Origin: Silene conica
Lineage: Eukaryota > Streptophyta > Magnoliopsida > Caryophyllales > Caryophyllaceae
Length of the DNA: 64,000 bases
Reading direction: 5' to 3'
Assembly (NCBI GenBank): GCA_029255685.2
Contig: CM055312.2
Span: 78,684,369-78,748,368 of the forward strand
The notes under the pieces were generated by a model. It did not search any database. It was not told the DNA's origin and worked only from the letters and a program-made list of their open reading frames with translations. The position numbers and the translations under genes were made by a program. Of the stretch, positions 43,827 through 54,690 are shown piece after piece. Every line of letters begins with the position of its first letter. Positions within the stretch are counted from its first letter, which is position 1.

Positions 43827-43991
43827 CCTTCAAAAGAGAAACAAGGATTAGCTTAGGAATTAGCAATCACAAATAGACTACAAAATAAGTCCTTAGGTCT
43901 ACCCATCTCTCATTCATTATTGGTTTATTTGGTCGAGTTAAGGTTGGGGGTCACATGAGTGCGTCGGGAGCAATAATGCTCTGATACCAAC
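43827..43991 (-). other. Leader and primer binding site of the chromovirus
   Basis: On the - strand, immediately after the 5' LTR, the sequence reads GTTGGTATCAGAGCATTATT. TGGTATCAGAGC is complementary to the 3' end of plant initiator tRNA-Met, the usual primer for chromoviruses. The short leader then runs to the gag ATG at 43826. Confidence 0.88.
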
Positions 43992-46917
43992 TGTAAAACC
44001 CCTCGCGAAAGCGGAAATATAAACACACAAAAGTACTAAAAATGCAGCGGAATTAAAACTTTTTAGAAGAAACAACAACATGCGAGAAGTCTTAGACTGA
44101 AACGAAAACTGAAACTGAAACCAAAATAGATAAGTAGCAGTTCTAAGTATCAAACTGAAACATAAAGTATATACACAGCCTGGGATGGAACATCCCTACA
44201 GGCACCAAACAAAAGTAACAAACTACGAGTCCAGCCTAACGACATAAGGTAAGTCATGATGAACGGATCATCGCTCGCTAGCTCTCGTGAACCCCTGCTC
44301 CAACCAGCATGTACCTACATACATGAAAACATGTACGCCACAATCAGTGGGGAGTGACTAGAGTTCTCCTAGCCACCTTTTGTGACAACACGTAACATAT
44401 AAAACAATACAGAATACTCCAACATATAACAACATGTGAAGTATAAACAACTCATCATCTGATCTCTTACTATCATGCGAATACCATGCACGGCTCTCAA
44501 CTAACTTCATAAACAAATAGGAAGGAGAGCCGGTTTCCCTACTGGTTACCCAGTCGGGGGGTCTTTCAATCCAACTATTTATGAAACCGAACAAGAGTCA
44601 TCCAACGCCTTGGATGATTTAACCTCAAATGACTAAACATCAATACTCGACATGCATATCTGACACTGTACCATCATCTAGGCAAGCAGATAAACATCCA
44701 TAACTCATCATGCATATCTGACACTGTACCATCATCTAGGCAAGCAGATAAACATCCATCACACTAGCAACGGGTCCAGAGGTGAACTTAACACATATCT
44801 CATTACTACACTATGTCGGGTCCAGAGGTGAACTTAACACATATCCCAACATCTAAACAAGTAAAGGGTCCAGAGGTGAACTTAACACATATCCCTAAAC
44901 TTACAATCATGAAAAGGGTCCAGAGGTGAACTTAACACATATCCCTAATCATCCAAAAGCAAAGGGTCCAGAGGTGAACTTAACACATATCCCAATGCTA
45001 CAAACATGATTGGGTCCAGAGGTGAACTTAACACATATCCCAATACGCAGTCGCCGCACAACGGGTCCAGAGGTGAACTTAACACATATCCCGTGTACGA
45101 CAACCGATCACGTGTCAGGTCCAGAGGTGAGCTTAACACATATCCTGACACGCCCAAGCAAAACACGTAACGGATCCAGAGGTGAACTTAACACATATCC
45201 CGTCACGCGACATATAAACACGTAGTGGGTCCAGAGGTGAACTTAACACATATCCCACCACGCGACAACCATCGTAACCACTATCATCCAAAGGTAGAAA
45301 CTAACCTATAGTTCTAACTTCTTAAACTTCTAATCAACACTTAATTGATCCCGGAAACTAAACGAGGGAGAGCCGGTTTCCCTTTCGGTTACCCGACCGG
45401 GGGGTCTCTATCCTCACTTCATTCCCGAATCCAATATAATGTTGCCCGTACACCGGGGACCTCAAATATATGTCACAGGTATACAAAACGAGTTTCAATC
45501 AAAACCGATTAACCACTTAAAAGTTATGATCGAAAAACAATAAAAACCATCAGGGTCCCCAGCCGGTCGGCAGGCAGCCGGTCGGCCGGCTGGTGACGTC
45601 TCAGCCTTCATCTTCTTTCAAACTGAAACTATACAAGAAAGGGTTCCCAGCCGGTCGGCAGGCAGCCGGTCGGCCGGCTGGGAAGACCTTCCCAAGCCTT
45701 CACAAAACTCGTAACCCTTCCCCAAGTGCACTCCCAGCCGCCTGCCAGCCGGCCGGTCTACCGGCTGGGCTCCCTCCTATCCTATGTTCATTGCGAAAAC
45801 ATACAATACAAGGGAAAAATGACCACCAGTCGGTCGGCAGGCAGCCGGTCGGCCGGCTGGCAGTCCCAAGGCCATTTCCCTAAATTTTACGAAAAACACC
45901 CAAATGCTCTCCCAGCCGGTCGACCGGCGGCCGGTCGGTCGACCGGCTCAGAGAGCCTGTAACACAATTTCACAAAAACGCAACTTATGAAAACTCCATT
46001 AATCGACCTACAACCTTCAAATTTGCTACACAAGATGTTTACCCAACAATATTAAACATCAATTACTACTAATCTACCAGCAAGTAAATCCCATAACAAT
46101 CCTCAAACGGAATCAACATGTATCCGTCGCAAAATGAGAAAAACTGAAATATGTTTAAGAACCCATATCAATCGATTCAAGCATGAATTCAACATCATAA
46201 CATCATCCTAAACATGTTACTAAGTCCTTTGATCAAGCTTTAACAACAAAAACAGAAAACCACACAAGAATCACATCAAAAATGCTAATATACACATAAA
46301 GGCCGAGTTTCTCATTATCGTCACCTCTTAAGCTTATCCGGCTAAAGATCTTCCTCGAGTATGAAGCTATCAACGTCCGGGTTGTCAAGTCCTTCACCTA
46401 CAACACGGAAAAACCAGTTTAGGAACATAAAAACGGAATTATGCAAAACAGGCTGAATTTCCGAAGTGATGGAATTGAGAAACCGAAGTGACGGATGACT
46501 TGGAAATTGAACGAGGATTCCGAAAATGTACTTACTTTTGTGATTTGAAGAACGGATGATGAAGAATTTCACAAAAGAAAGAAAGGTTTAAGGAGGTTTA
46601 AGGATGAATGGTGTTTACTGTGAAAAAAAATGAAATGTTGAGGATGAAAGATGATTATGTCGACATCTTATTTAAGTAGGGTACACAAGTGGTGTCCTTT
46701 CCGTCTTGCTTAAATGGTTACGGATTTTAGAAACGGTTATTTGAGTCGGATCCTTAAACAATGCCAAGTTTGTATTCGTCTTAAGGACTGGGGGTTCTTA
46801 AGACGGATCTTACTTTTAAATTAAAATCTTTCGAAATAAATTATTAAAATATTATTTTATTACATAAAATAATTTAAAACGATTAAATTAGGTTTTATGA
46901 AAATACGGGATGTTACA
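43992..46917 (-). repeat. 5' LTR of the chromovirus (2926 bp)
   Basis: Near-identical to 36381-39325. The length difference of 19 bp is one missing unit of the last palindrome module near 45930. It contains the ten-unit minisatellite (44772-45256) and the palindrome modules (about 45560-45950). CTTGC follows at 46918. Confidence 0.93.
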
Positions 46918-47531
46918 CTTGCTACTATGTGTGTTCACCCTTGTGCACTGGGAGTGGAAAAATTGTCCCACGGCATAGCAGGACAATATGTCGAGTGAAC
47001 TGGAAAACCAACATTTGTTTTGGAATCGGTGGCTTCGTACGATCTATGGATATGACAAGCCTTCTTCGTTACACCAGGTTCGCTCAAATATATTAATGTT
47101 CTTCAACGTTATCTGATCCACTCTTTAACGACGTTTTAGAAGAATTTGCCACAACTGTTAATTTTATAGTTAATGGTATGATGTATAATATGGGATATTA
47201 TCTTGCTGATGGTATGTATCCGAGTTGAGCAACATTTGTTAAATCAATCAGTGCACCACAAATTCAAAATCATAAGTTATTTATTTGCAGCTCATTGATA
47301 AAGTTGTCGAAAAGGTGCGGAACGTGCTTTCAGCGTCCTACAAGCTCAATTTGCGTTCATTAAACTCCCTTGTATTTTATGGGATACAACTTCGGTGGGG
47401 AAGGTTCCCATGGCTTGTATTATTATGCATAATATGGTAGTTGAGAAACTTATCTTAACTATGAAAATATTATCTCAAAGTTCACAGAAGATAATCCGAC
47501 TACAGCTACTGATGATCCTTATGAATATCAT

Positions 47532-48230
47532 TAGGGTTGTAAGTGATCTGAGCCGGCTCGTAAAGCCCTCGGAATCAACTCGATAAAAGCTCGGCTCAAA
47601 ATCGGTCAAAACTAATTCTCAGCCGATTTCGAGCCAAGTGGTCCAAATCCGAGTCGATTCCGAGTTTAGTAAAGCTTGGAATCGGAATTTCGTTTAGGCT
47701 CGTTTTATCTATTATTTTTAGGTAGTTTGTCATTTTTTAATTGTTTTTATTCCTAATAAAATGTCATTTTAGCACTTATAATCATATGTTTCTTATATTT
47801 GTATATTTCTTATAATATATTCCCTCTGAGTCACAGTTCGGTTCATTTGCTTTTTGCACAAAAAATAAGGAAATCATTCTAGACCACACAAAACACTCCA
47901 CCTCTCAATTGAATTGATTTTGGACCATAGAAAAGTTACTAAAAAGAAAAAGAGGAATCATCACTAAACTCGCATCAAAACGGAAATAGGAACCAACACT
48001 GCGACTTGGAGGGAGTATTTATTTTTATTTTGATTTAAAAATTCAATAAAGTAAATAAAATAAAGATTTAACCGAACTCGAATTGAGCTCGAGCCTATTC
48101 TGAGTTGATGCCTAACTTTGATTTTTTAAGCTCGAATAATTCCGAGCCGATTTCGAGCTCAAGCTCAAGTTTTTAAGCCGATTCCAAGCCCACCCGAGCT
48201 CGAGCTCAAATCGGCTCGGTTACACCCCTA
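47532..48230. mobile_element. hAT-type MITE (699 bp)
   Basis: Ends TAGGGTTGTAA and, inverted, TAGGGGTGTAA. It is flanked by the 8-bp duplication AATATCAT / AATATCAC (one mismatch), as expected for hAT. Subterminal regions are rich in GAGCTCGAGC and CGAGCCG words in both orientations. It is non-coding. A Stowaway MITE sits at 47820-48015, and the whole is nested in Harbinger copy 1. Confidence 0.8.
47820..48015. mobile_element. Stowaway MITE nested in the hAT MITE (196 bp)
   Basis: The left end TTCCCTCTGAGTCAC and the complement of the right end CTCCCTCCAAGTCGC match at 11 of 15 positions. TA flanks it on both sides (47818-47819 and 48016-48017). Confidence 0.72.
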
Positions 48231-48847
48231 AATATCACCTTCTTAGAAGATCGCCTCAAGAACGATTCGTAGAAATTAATGGCGAGATTTGTGATCGTAC
48301 CACTAATATATATTGCTCTGACAAATGATCTCGTTGAGCATACTTGACAAAACTTCTGTAACTAGAATCAAATTTAGATGCGTTTTTTCCATAGTATTTA
48401 ATGTTTTTTTTTAAAATTTTTATGTAAGCACATTAGTTTATGTCGAATCATGTTTTTAGTAATTTTTATTTTTTTTCAACAAAATCGTCTTTTACCTTTT
48501 CAAATTATAAAAGGGTTATTTAATATTTGTTCCCGAGAATTACGCCAAATATTAATATAACCGTAAAATATTTGGGTAATTTTTATTTTATTAATATGAT
48601 TACCATAATAGTAAAGGAAAACTAAATTTATAAAATGTTAGGAAAATAATTGTACAAGTGAGAGAGAAAGTGGGGTAGAGAATGTTGGAAATGATTGAGA
48701 ATGTTGTAAAGCGGAAAATTATTGGGTTGATGATCTAGGTCGTGACCTTTGGTTGGGAGGGTGAAAGTCGGTTAAGATAATTAACGTGTGATTAAGACTA
48801 AAACCGGGTCGCGACCTAATTATTGCGACCACTGCTTAGGGATGGTT

Positions 48848-49194
48848 TTAATTAAATCTTAACCCTAATTTGGCCACCCTAATGCTAGTCGGCCCTAGTA
48901 TAGACCCAATCTCCTAATAATACCCTCCCGCAATCGTGCATGCTACGAACTTTACGATTGGAGAAATACAAGAAAATCATAATCAATAAGAAAACAAAAT
49001 ATCTTCATGTTCTTCAAATCTTCATATATCTTCTTCATCTTCAAAGGTAGGTAGGAAACGGGTATAAGACTCGTTAAAAATTCTTCGAAGAAAAAACATT
49101 AAGTTTTTCGAATTTGTCGAATATTATTAGGATATTGGGTTTATACTAAGGCCGACTATTAATAGAGTTGTCCACATTAGGTCACCATATCTTA
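48848..49194. other. Spacer between Harbinger copy 1 and the next MITE
   Basis: About 345 bp of AT-rich sequence with a TCTTCAT-rich stretch (49000-49045) that resembles a plant 5' leader. I see no frame to go with it. Confidence 0.35.
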
Positions 49195-49483
49195 GGGTAA
49201 GATTATTGACAGTCTTAAGACAAGACTTTCTTAAGTCTTAAGAAAAGACTCTCTCAATTTTACCATTAATCTACTCGAGTCTTGAGGTAGTCTTAAGTCG
49301 AGTCTTGAAAATCTAAGACTCTTCTTAAGACTTTGGTGGGTCTGAGGTGAGTCTGACGAATAATGTGTAAAGTTTTGGGTGAGTTTGAGGTGCGTCTGAA
49401 CAATAAAGAAATAATAAAAGTTAGTGAAAAACTAATGTGGCAGAGTCTTAAGACTTTTGAGAGTCATACGGATAATGTTACCC
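49195..49483. mobile_element. Tourist-like MITE (289 bp) with TTA duplication
   Basis: Ends GGGTAAGATTATTGACAGTC and, inverted, GGGTAACATTATCCGTATG, flanked by TTA (49192-49194 and 49484-49486). The interior has many AGTCTTAAGACT-type words in both orientations. It ends five bases before the TSD-flanked 5' end of Harbinger element 2. Confidence 0.62.
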
Positions 49484-50060
49484 TTATGTAAGACCATCCT
49501 CAAGCAAGGTCGTCAACCGGGTCGCGACCTTGTTGGGTCGCCTTAATTACGTAATTAACAAGACCTTAGACGATAGTTAGCTCGACCTTGAATAAGTCGG
49601 GGTCAATTGGTGACCCTGAACAAGAAGAGGTCACCATTTGGTGACTTTCCACGTGGCAATACACGATTGGTTAACAAATTTTTTTTAAAAAAAGTAGAAG
49701 TCAGGGGACGTGATTTCTCTGCCATTTCATTGCCAAAGCATGCACTTTGCTTTACTCCTTCCTTCCATTTTCCAGTTGCCCTCATCTAATTTCTCATCTA
49801 TATTTTAATCTTCTACCAAATAACAACATAAAGAGTAAATGTTAATGAAAGGTAAAATTAAAAGCAAAACAGTAGTATAAATTGAGCAGTAATTTTTAAC
49901 AAATCAGTAAAAAAAATTAATCTTCTACCCAAAAAAATACAAACAAAAAAACACTTATAAAATTCTCAATTTTCTCATATAATATAGATCCAAACGGTTT
50001 TGATTTTTCTAATTACGCTATTAATGATTTTTCAACCTATCAAAACACTCAAATATTGAT

Positions 50061-50446
50061 TTGAATCAAAGTACTTCAATTCCTATTTTTAACGAATTAA
50101 TTTCGGAGAGCCAAAATAATCAAAGTTTAGATATTTTTGGAAATCCAATTTTGTTGTCCCAACTCGATTCTCAAACTTTTGTAAAGGAAACCCCTCTATA
50201 TTGTGCCAAAAAATCAAAAAATTCATTAACGTTTACCAAACATCAAGCGAATTCCAAATCGGATCCTCGAAATTGGACCGAAAAAGAGGATGAAGCACTA
50301 ATGTCCGCTTGGATTTTATGTAGCTCCAACCCAATACTTGGAAAAAAAATCAAAGAACCATCACAAGATGGAATGATGTATTTGAGTTATATGAAAAAGC
50401 TCGTACGGAAAATCAAAATCAAAATCAACTTGGGATTAAGAGTGTT
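50061..50446 (+). pseudogene. Harbinger Myb/SANT-like gene, 5' part
   Basis: First part of the DNA-binding partner gene of Harbinger transposase. Starting at ATG 50061, the first 65 residues are Asn/Gln/Ser-rich. They are followed by the SANT-like motif RNWTEKEDEALMSAWILCSS at about 74-93 (conserved Trp and acidic residues of helix 1). The following Lys-rich stretch looks altered compared with the family. At 50446 the gene is interrupted by a solo LTR and resumes at 52024. The protein would bring the transposase to the nucleus and to the element ends. Confidence 0.75.
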
Positions 50447-50722
50447 GAAGGTGATGCGTGTCTATTTTATGATGTTTTTCATTTATTTTTACACGCATTT
50501 GGTCGCTCATTTACTATGTTTTAGCCTTTATTTCCCAACAATCGTGTACTTTCGTATTTTTATGCACTTTTGCAGATTTATGCGGAAAAGAGACGATTTA
50601 GCACCAAATCCATATCCTCAAGTCTTTTGCATAATTAAGGAACAAATAGAAAGTCAATTGGAGTCAAAGTCAAGTGCCAAAAGTCAAAACAAGAAGAAAT
50701 CCGAAGATTTCCATACAGAGGC

Positions 50723-50942
50723 GGTCGACCGACCAGCTAAACGGGTCGGCCGACCAGGCCTGAACTTTAATAAAGTCCAAAATCTCAAGGAAGGCCAAAA
50801 ATAAAAGAAGCCCAGAACGAAGCGGTCGACCGACCCACATAGTAGGTCGGCCGACCTTCGCGGAAGCCCAGACGATTCTTTTCAGAAATAAAGTAGAATT
50901 AGAGTCTTTAGGAAACTCTTAGTTTTATACCCTATATAAACA
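50723..50942 (+). promoter_or_regulatory. Solo-LTR promoter: two palindrome pairs and a TATA box
   Basis: GGTCGACCGACC followed after nine bases by GGTCGGCCGACC gives a 21-bp step in both pairs, and the pairs start 101 bp apart. The TATA box (CCCTATATAAACAAATC) is about 75 bp downstream of the last palindrome. Confidence 0.65.
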
Positions 50943-51354
50943 AATCTTGTGATTAGGGTTAGAGAGGCTTTTTCATATAGATTCTTGATATCTATTATCA
51001 ACCCTTAGGATCTTTTATTCAATCTTTTACCATCTAGTTCATCTTTTATCTTATTCAAAGAATTCTCAAGTATTCAATAAAGTTTATTCCGTTCTGCCTT
51101 AATTCCAATTGTGGTAATTACTCTTTAATCTAGTTTTTATTATTGTTCTTATTACCTTTACAATTGTTTAAGATAGAAATCCCAAGCTTTATTGAATCTC
51201 GCATGTTTAGATTGTTTACCATGTTTACCATGTTTATTCCTAAATTTATAATCGTCTTAACAACCATGAGTAGCTAATTTTCATATGTTAGGATGTAGGG
51301 GATGAATATGCGTAGGTAAATAAAATTCGAAAGACCGACTTGTAGCAGGACCAC

Positions 51355-51428
51355 GGTCGGCCGACTGGAATAGCTGGTCGGTCGACCGAGGCCGTGGTCG
51401 GCCGACTGGAGTAGCCGGTCGGTCGACC
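51355..51428 (+). promoter_or_regulatory. Downstream palindrome cluster in the solo LTR
   Basis: Four 12-bp palindrome-like units GGTCGGCCGACT and GGTCGGTCGACC alternate at 51355, 51376, 51396 and 51417, with steps of 21, 20 and 21 bp. They lie about 420 bp after the TATA box, so within the likely transcribed part. Confidence 0.6.
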
Positions 51429-52023
51429 ACCCGCGTTTGTATTCTTATTTCGTCTTTTCTTGTCAATTATAATATCCTGCAATGAGACCATAAGGAGACT
51501 TGTAGGATGTTAGTAATGACCTACCCAAGATTGAAAGATACGGGAAGGGCATTGGTTTACACCTTAAGACGGATAGGTTACTCAAGGCTGAAAGGTATGT
51601 GACCTGGGATTTAGGAATCACCCTTATTGTTGACACCCAATAATTGTGAGACCTAGGAACTAATAGCATAGGCCGAAAGGAGCTATTAGGTAGCATAGAC
51701 TTAAAAAGATATGTTACACCCCCTTACGCGACTGCAATACATGTTGACCTTAGAATTTATTTTACCATAGCTATTTATTACCCAAACATCCTAGCATCCC
51801 TTTTTATTATATTTTATTCTCATCTTTTATTATTTGTTTATTTTAATCTTTGCCTTAGACTTAGTAATCAACCAATTCAAACCCCCAAAATTGTTACTTT
51901 AAACATTCACATCAAACAATAAACATTCCTCACCTCCTTGTGGTTCGACCCTGGCTTTCACTATCTATTGTTAAAGTTAGGAATTATAAATTTTATCTTC
52001 GGTACCCTCAACGACGGGCATCA

Positions 52024-52688
52024 GAAGGAATCAAGAATCACTATAAACGTCTCAATTCCGAAGTAAGTGAATGGGCTGCTTGTTATGCACATGTTTTAAA
52101 TCGACCACCGGCAAGTGGCACTAACATCGAAGACGACATAGAATTAGCTCAAAAATTATTTCGAAAAAAACAGTAATAATGATTTTGCTCACTTTAATGT
52201 TTACAATTAATAACGTTATGAGTAAAAACCGTAAGTGGATGTTACAAAAAATGGACACTACGGGTTGAAAAAGGTCATTATCGGAAATGGATTCTAGCCT
52301 TCTAGTGTAAATTTCGGTACCCCCGTCTAGTGTAAATGTGGAAACCCCGTCTAGTTTTAATTATGGTGCTACAAACGACCGACCCGAAGGACGGGAGGCA
52401 ACAAAGAAAAAGCGAAACGGTAAAGCACCCGTAGGCGTGGTAGAGTCTATGTTTTGTGGAGATGATAGGTCACTTATTAGCGCAAATAACGACATTAAAA
52501 AAGACCAAATCGAGTTTCGGCAAAGAAGGATTGCAGCAGATTTGGAAATTGAACAAATTAGAGCACAACAGCTTAAAACAAAAATGGAGATGGAATGGCT
52601 TAATATATTGCTCTCGAGACAAAATTTAAACCCGAAAGATCAAGAGATGAAAGACAAGTTAATGGACAAATATATGTCTGATATTTAG
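52024..52688 (+). pseudogene. Harbinger Myb/SANT-like gene, 3' part
   Basis: Resumes after the solo LTR with IKNHYKRLNSEVSEWAACYA, the second half of the SANT-like domain, then meets stops at about 52174. A later open stretch (52338-52688) encodes a charged, coiled-coil-like C-terminus (DQIEFRQRRIAADLEIEQIR, KMEMEW) that is typical of this protein family. The linker between (52177-52337) contains small duplications of a TCTAGTGTAAAT phrase and further stops. Confidence 0.72.
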
Positions 52689-53784
52689 TTTCCTAAATCT
52701 GTTTTTAATTTATGTTTTTAATCCGTTGAGAGATGTTGCAAATTTATTTCTGTATTGTCACAAGTCTTGCTATTTCTGTATTGTCACAATTTATTTCTGT
52801 ATTGTTACGCAATACTCTATGATGCAAATTTCACCCACTATTTTGATGTTTTCTTTTCGGTGTTACAACAAAGAGCAATTCCTAGACATTTTTCATTTAC
52901 TGCTCAATTTTTTATGACTAATTTTATGATTTTATTTCTTTTGTTTTTGAAAGAAAGATCAATCCATTAATAAATAGTCATACGACATCTACAATATTTG
53001 TGTAATTTGACTGGATACAATTCGACTAGAATCAAATAAAATAAAATCTTGTTCAAAGAAAGATCTGTAAACTTGAATTGTTTCAAAGCACGTCCTCTAT
53101 CATATCGCTTCAAACAGCTTTTCACAAGAGGATCGTAGGATCTTGAGCCTTGACGAGAGACGATTTCATCTAACAAAATTGAGTGCAGCCAACAAATCGA
53201 CAGCATATGTAATACCATATAACGATCTATTACGAAACCGATCTTCACCATATAAGAAACGACTAACACGCTCATATCTATATTACCAATAGAACTAAAA
53301 CCTTGAATAACAAGGACTGAAAAGACTCCGAAAATAGAGACAAACGAAAAACCTTGAATAACAAGGACTGAAAAGACTCCGAAAGTAGAGACAAACGAAC
53401 GGATCTCACCAAAAGGGAGACTTTTATTGATTAATTCGTAGGATTTCATAGTAAAAATTGATAAAATAAAGTTTTATGGGGGCTTACCATCGATCAAAAG
53501 TCGATGGAAGCCCCAGATTTAATTGATGGAGGGTTGGTTTTTTTTTGAGAGAAAAAAGAGAGGCTGGTGATGTAATAGAATTAAGAGAAAGCCAAAGAGT
53601 TGTTAGTTTGAAACCAGAAGCTTCATAAGAATATGACTTTATTTCTGTATTGTCACAAGTAAGAAATATAGTCGTTACACCTAAATCTTATATGTACCCC
53701 CTACATTTGTTTAACATGATCACTCACACTTTCCTTCTTCAATAATTCATAAATATTATTCACACAAAAAATAAAATAATTACA
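52689..53784. other. Intergenic region of Harbinger element 2, with a probable insertion
   Basis: The phrase TATTTCTGTATTGTCACAAG occurs at about 52745 and again at 53640, so 0.9 kb between them may be a separate insertion. Inside it, a 49-bp segment is duplicated in tandem (CCTTGAATAACAAGGACTG at about 53302 and 53351). A 160-codon - strand frame (52967-53449) spans this duplication; I do not recognise it and consider it doubtful. Confidence 0.4.
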
Positions 53785-54690
53785 ATGTATAACTCAAGAT
53801 CCAATTCAGATTCGTCAAATGATATTGTCGATCGAAATAGGCTTTCCGATTATGAGTGGGAAGCCAAAGTCGATGAAGACGATGAGGTTGTACAAAACCT
53901 TATAGACCAACGTATCAATGAACACGTCAACAGAAGAATCCGTCAACGAGTTCCTCCTCCTCGACGGCGTAGGAGAAACATCGAAAGGAATCGTTGAAGA
54001 AGGTAATAATCAATTAAACAATGACTACTTTATCAATGATCCGGTCTATCCCGAAGATTTATTTCGCCGCAGATGTCGCATGCAAAAACATTTATTTATG
54101 CGTATAATAAATGCTTTATCTGCTAATCATCGCTTTCTCCAACATACACCTGGCGGGAATTGGAGACTTAGTTTCTCACCAATACAGAGGTGCACGACTG
54201 CTTTAAGAGTTCTAGCATACGGTACGTCTACTGATTCAGTAGATGAGTATTTGCGTATGAGCGAAACAGGCATAAGGGACTCTCTCAAAGCGTTCGTCGA
54301 AGGTGTAATCAACTGCTTTGGGGACGAGTATCTACACAAACCAAACACTCGAGATTTAGGAAGGTTACTTCATATGGGGCAAGCACGTGGATTTCCTGGT
54401 ATGTTGGGTAGCATCGACTGCATGCATTAGGAGTGGAAAAATTGTCCGACACCATGGGCGGGACAATATTCCGGGCGAAGCTCAAAACCAACTATAATTT
54501 TGGAAGCGGTTGTTTCGTACGATCTGTGGATATGGCATGCCTTCTTCGGTACACCGGGTTCGCTCAATGATATTAATGTTCTTCAACGTTCTCCACTCTT
54601 TAATGACGTTTTAGAAGACTCTGCCCCTGCTGTTAATTTTGAGGTTAATGCCTTAATGGTACTGAGTATAATATGGGATATTATCTTGCC
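53785..54690 (+). pseudogene. PIF/Harbinger transposase, N-terminal and core part
   Basis: Plant DDE transposase of the Harbinger type. The first frame (53785-53997) has an acidic start and the basic PPPRRRRRNIERN tract. A one-base frameshift near 53993 leads to a frame with DPVYPEDLFRRRCRMQKHLF, YGTSTDSVDEYLRMSE, LGRLLHMGQARGFPGM and GSIDCMH, the last carrying the first catalytic Asp. A TAG at 54428-54430 stands where the family has Trp. Coding then continues to SLNDINVLQRSPLF with the second Asp. After 54690 a LINE has inserted and the third acidic residue with the whole C-terminus is missing. The protein is dead. Confidence 0.88.

Larger units (their letters stand above)
36381..46917 (-). 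mobile_element. Complete Tekay-type Ty3/gypsy chromovirus (10.5 kb)
   Basis: LTRs 36381-39325 and 43992-46917, PBS complementary to initiator tRNA-Met, gag-pol in two adjoining frames, PPT, and a near-perfect 5-bp duplication (CTTAC / CTTGC). A chromodomain-like C-terminus on integrase and LTRs of about 2.9 kb fit the Tekay/Del lineage. The LTRs differ at only about ten single bases plus one 19-bp unit by eye, so it is among the youngest insertions in the window. Confidence 0.93.
36121..46943. mobile_element. Small hAT-like element with tRNA-like core, split by the chromovirus
   Basis: Two pieces (36121-36380 and 46918-46943, 286 bp in total) lie inside the Harbinger transposase and are flanked by TGCACT on both sides (36115-36120 and 46944-46949). 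The ends CAGGGACGAACCCA and, inverted, CAAGGGTGAACACA are loosely matching. The GGGGTAGCA phrase and CAGGG end suggest hAT. A tRNA-like box pair lies on the - strand at 36190-36247. Confidence 0.5.
35521..48847 (+). pseudogene. Decayed PIF/Harbinger copy 1, split by nested insertions
   Basis: Three pieces (35521-36120, 46944-47531, 48231-48847) align in order with the better copy at 53785-57008. The first piece covers the transposase N-terminal half (arginine-rich PPPRRRRRNIERN, then LFRRRFRMKKHLFM) with several stops. The second holds EWKNCP-like and ACIIMHNMVVE-like transposase motifs. The third is the 3' non-coding end, terminating in CTTAGGGATGGTT at 48847 before TTA. The 5' end and the first gene are missing. 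It is a dead element that served as target for the insertions listed below. Confidence 0.78.
50452..52023 (+). repeat. Solo LTR, Athila-like (1572 bp)
   Basis: Starts TGATGCGTG and ends GGGCATCA, flanked by the 5-bp duplication GAAGG (50447-50451 and 52024-52028), with no internal region. It therefore arose by LTR-LTR recombination. It contains palindrome pairs GGTCGACCGACC / GGTCGGCCGACC at 50723/50744 and 50824/50845, the TATA box CTATATAAAC at about 50932, and further pairs downstream (51355-51428). The short ORFs inside are spurious. Confidence 0.9.

Noticed and set aside
52967-53449. 160-aa - strand gene in Harbinger element 2
   Set aside because: It spans a 49-bp tandem duplication that repeats the same peptide, has no known motif and lies in a probable insertion. 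It is kept only as a note in the spacer entry.
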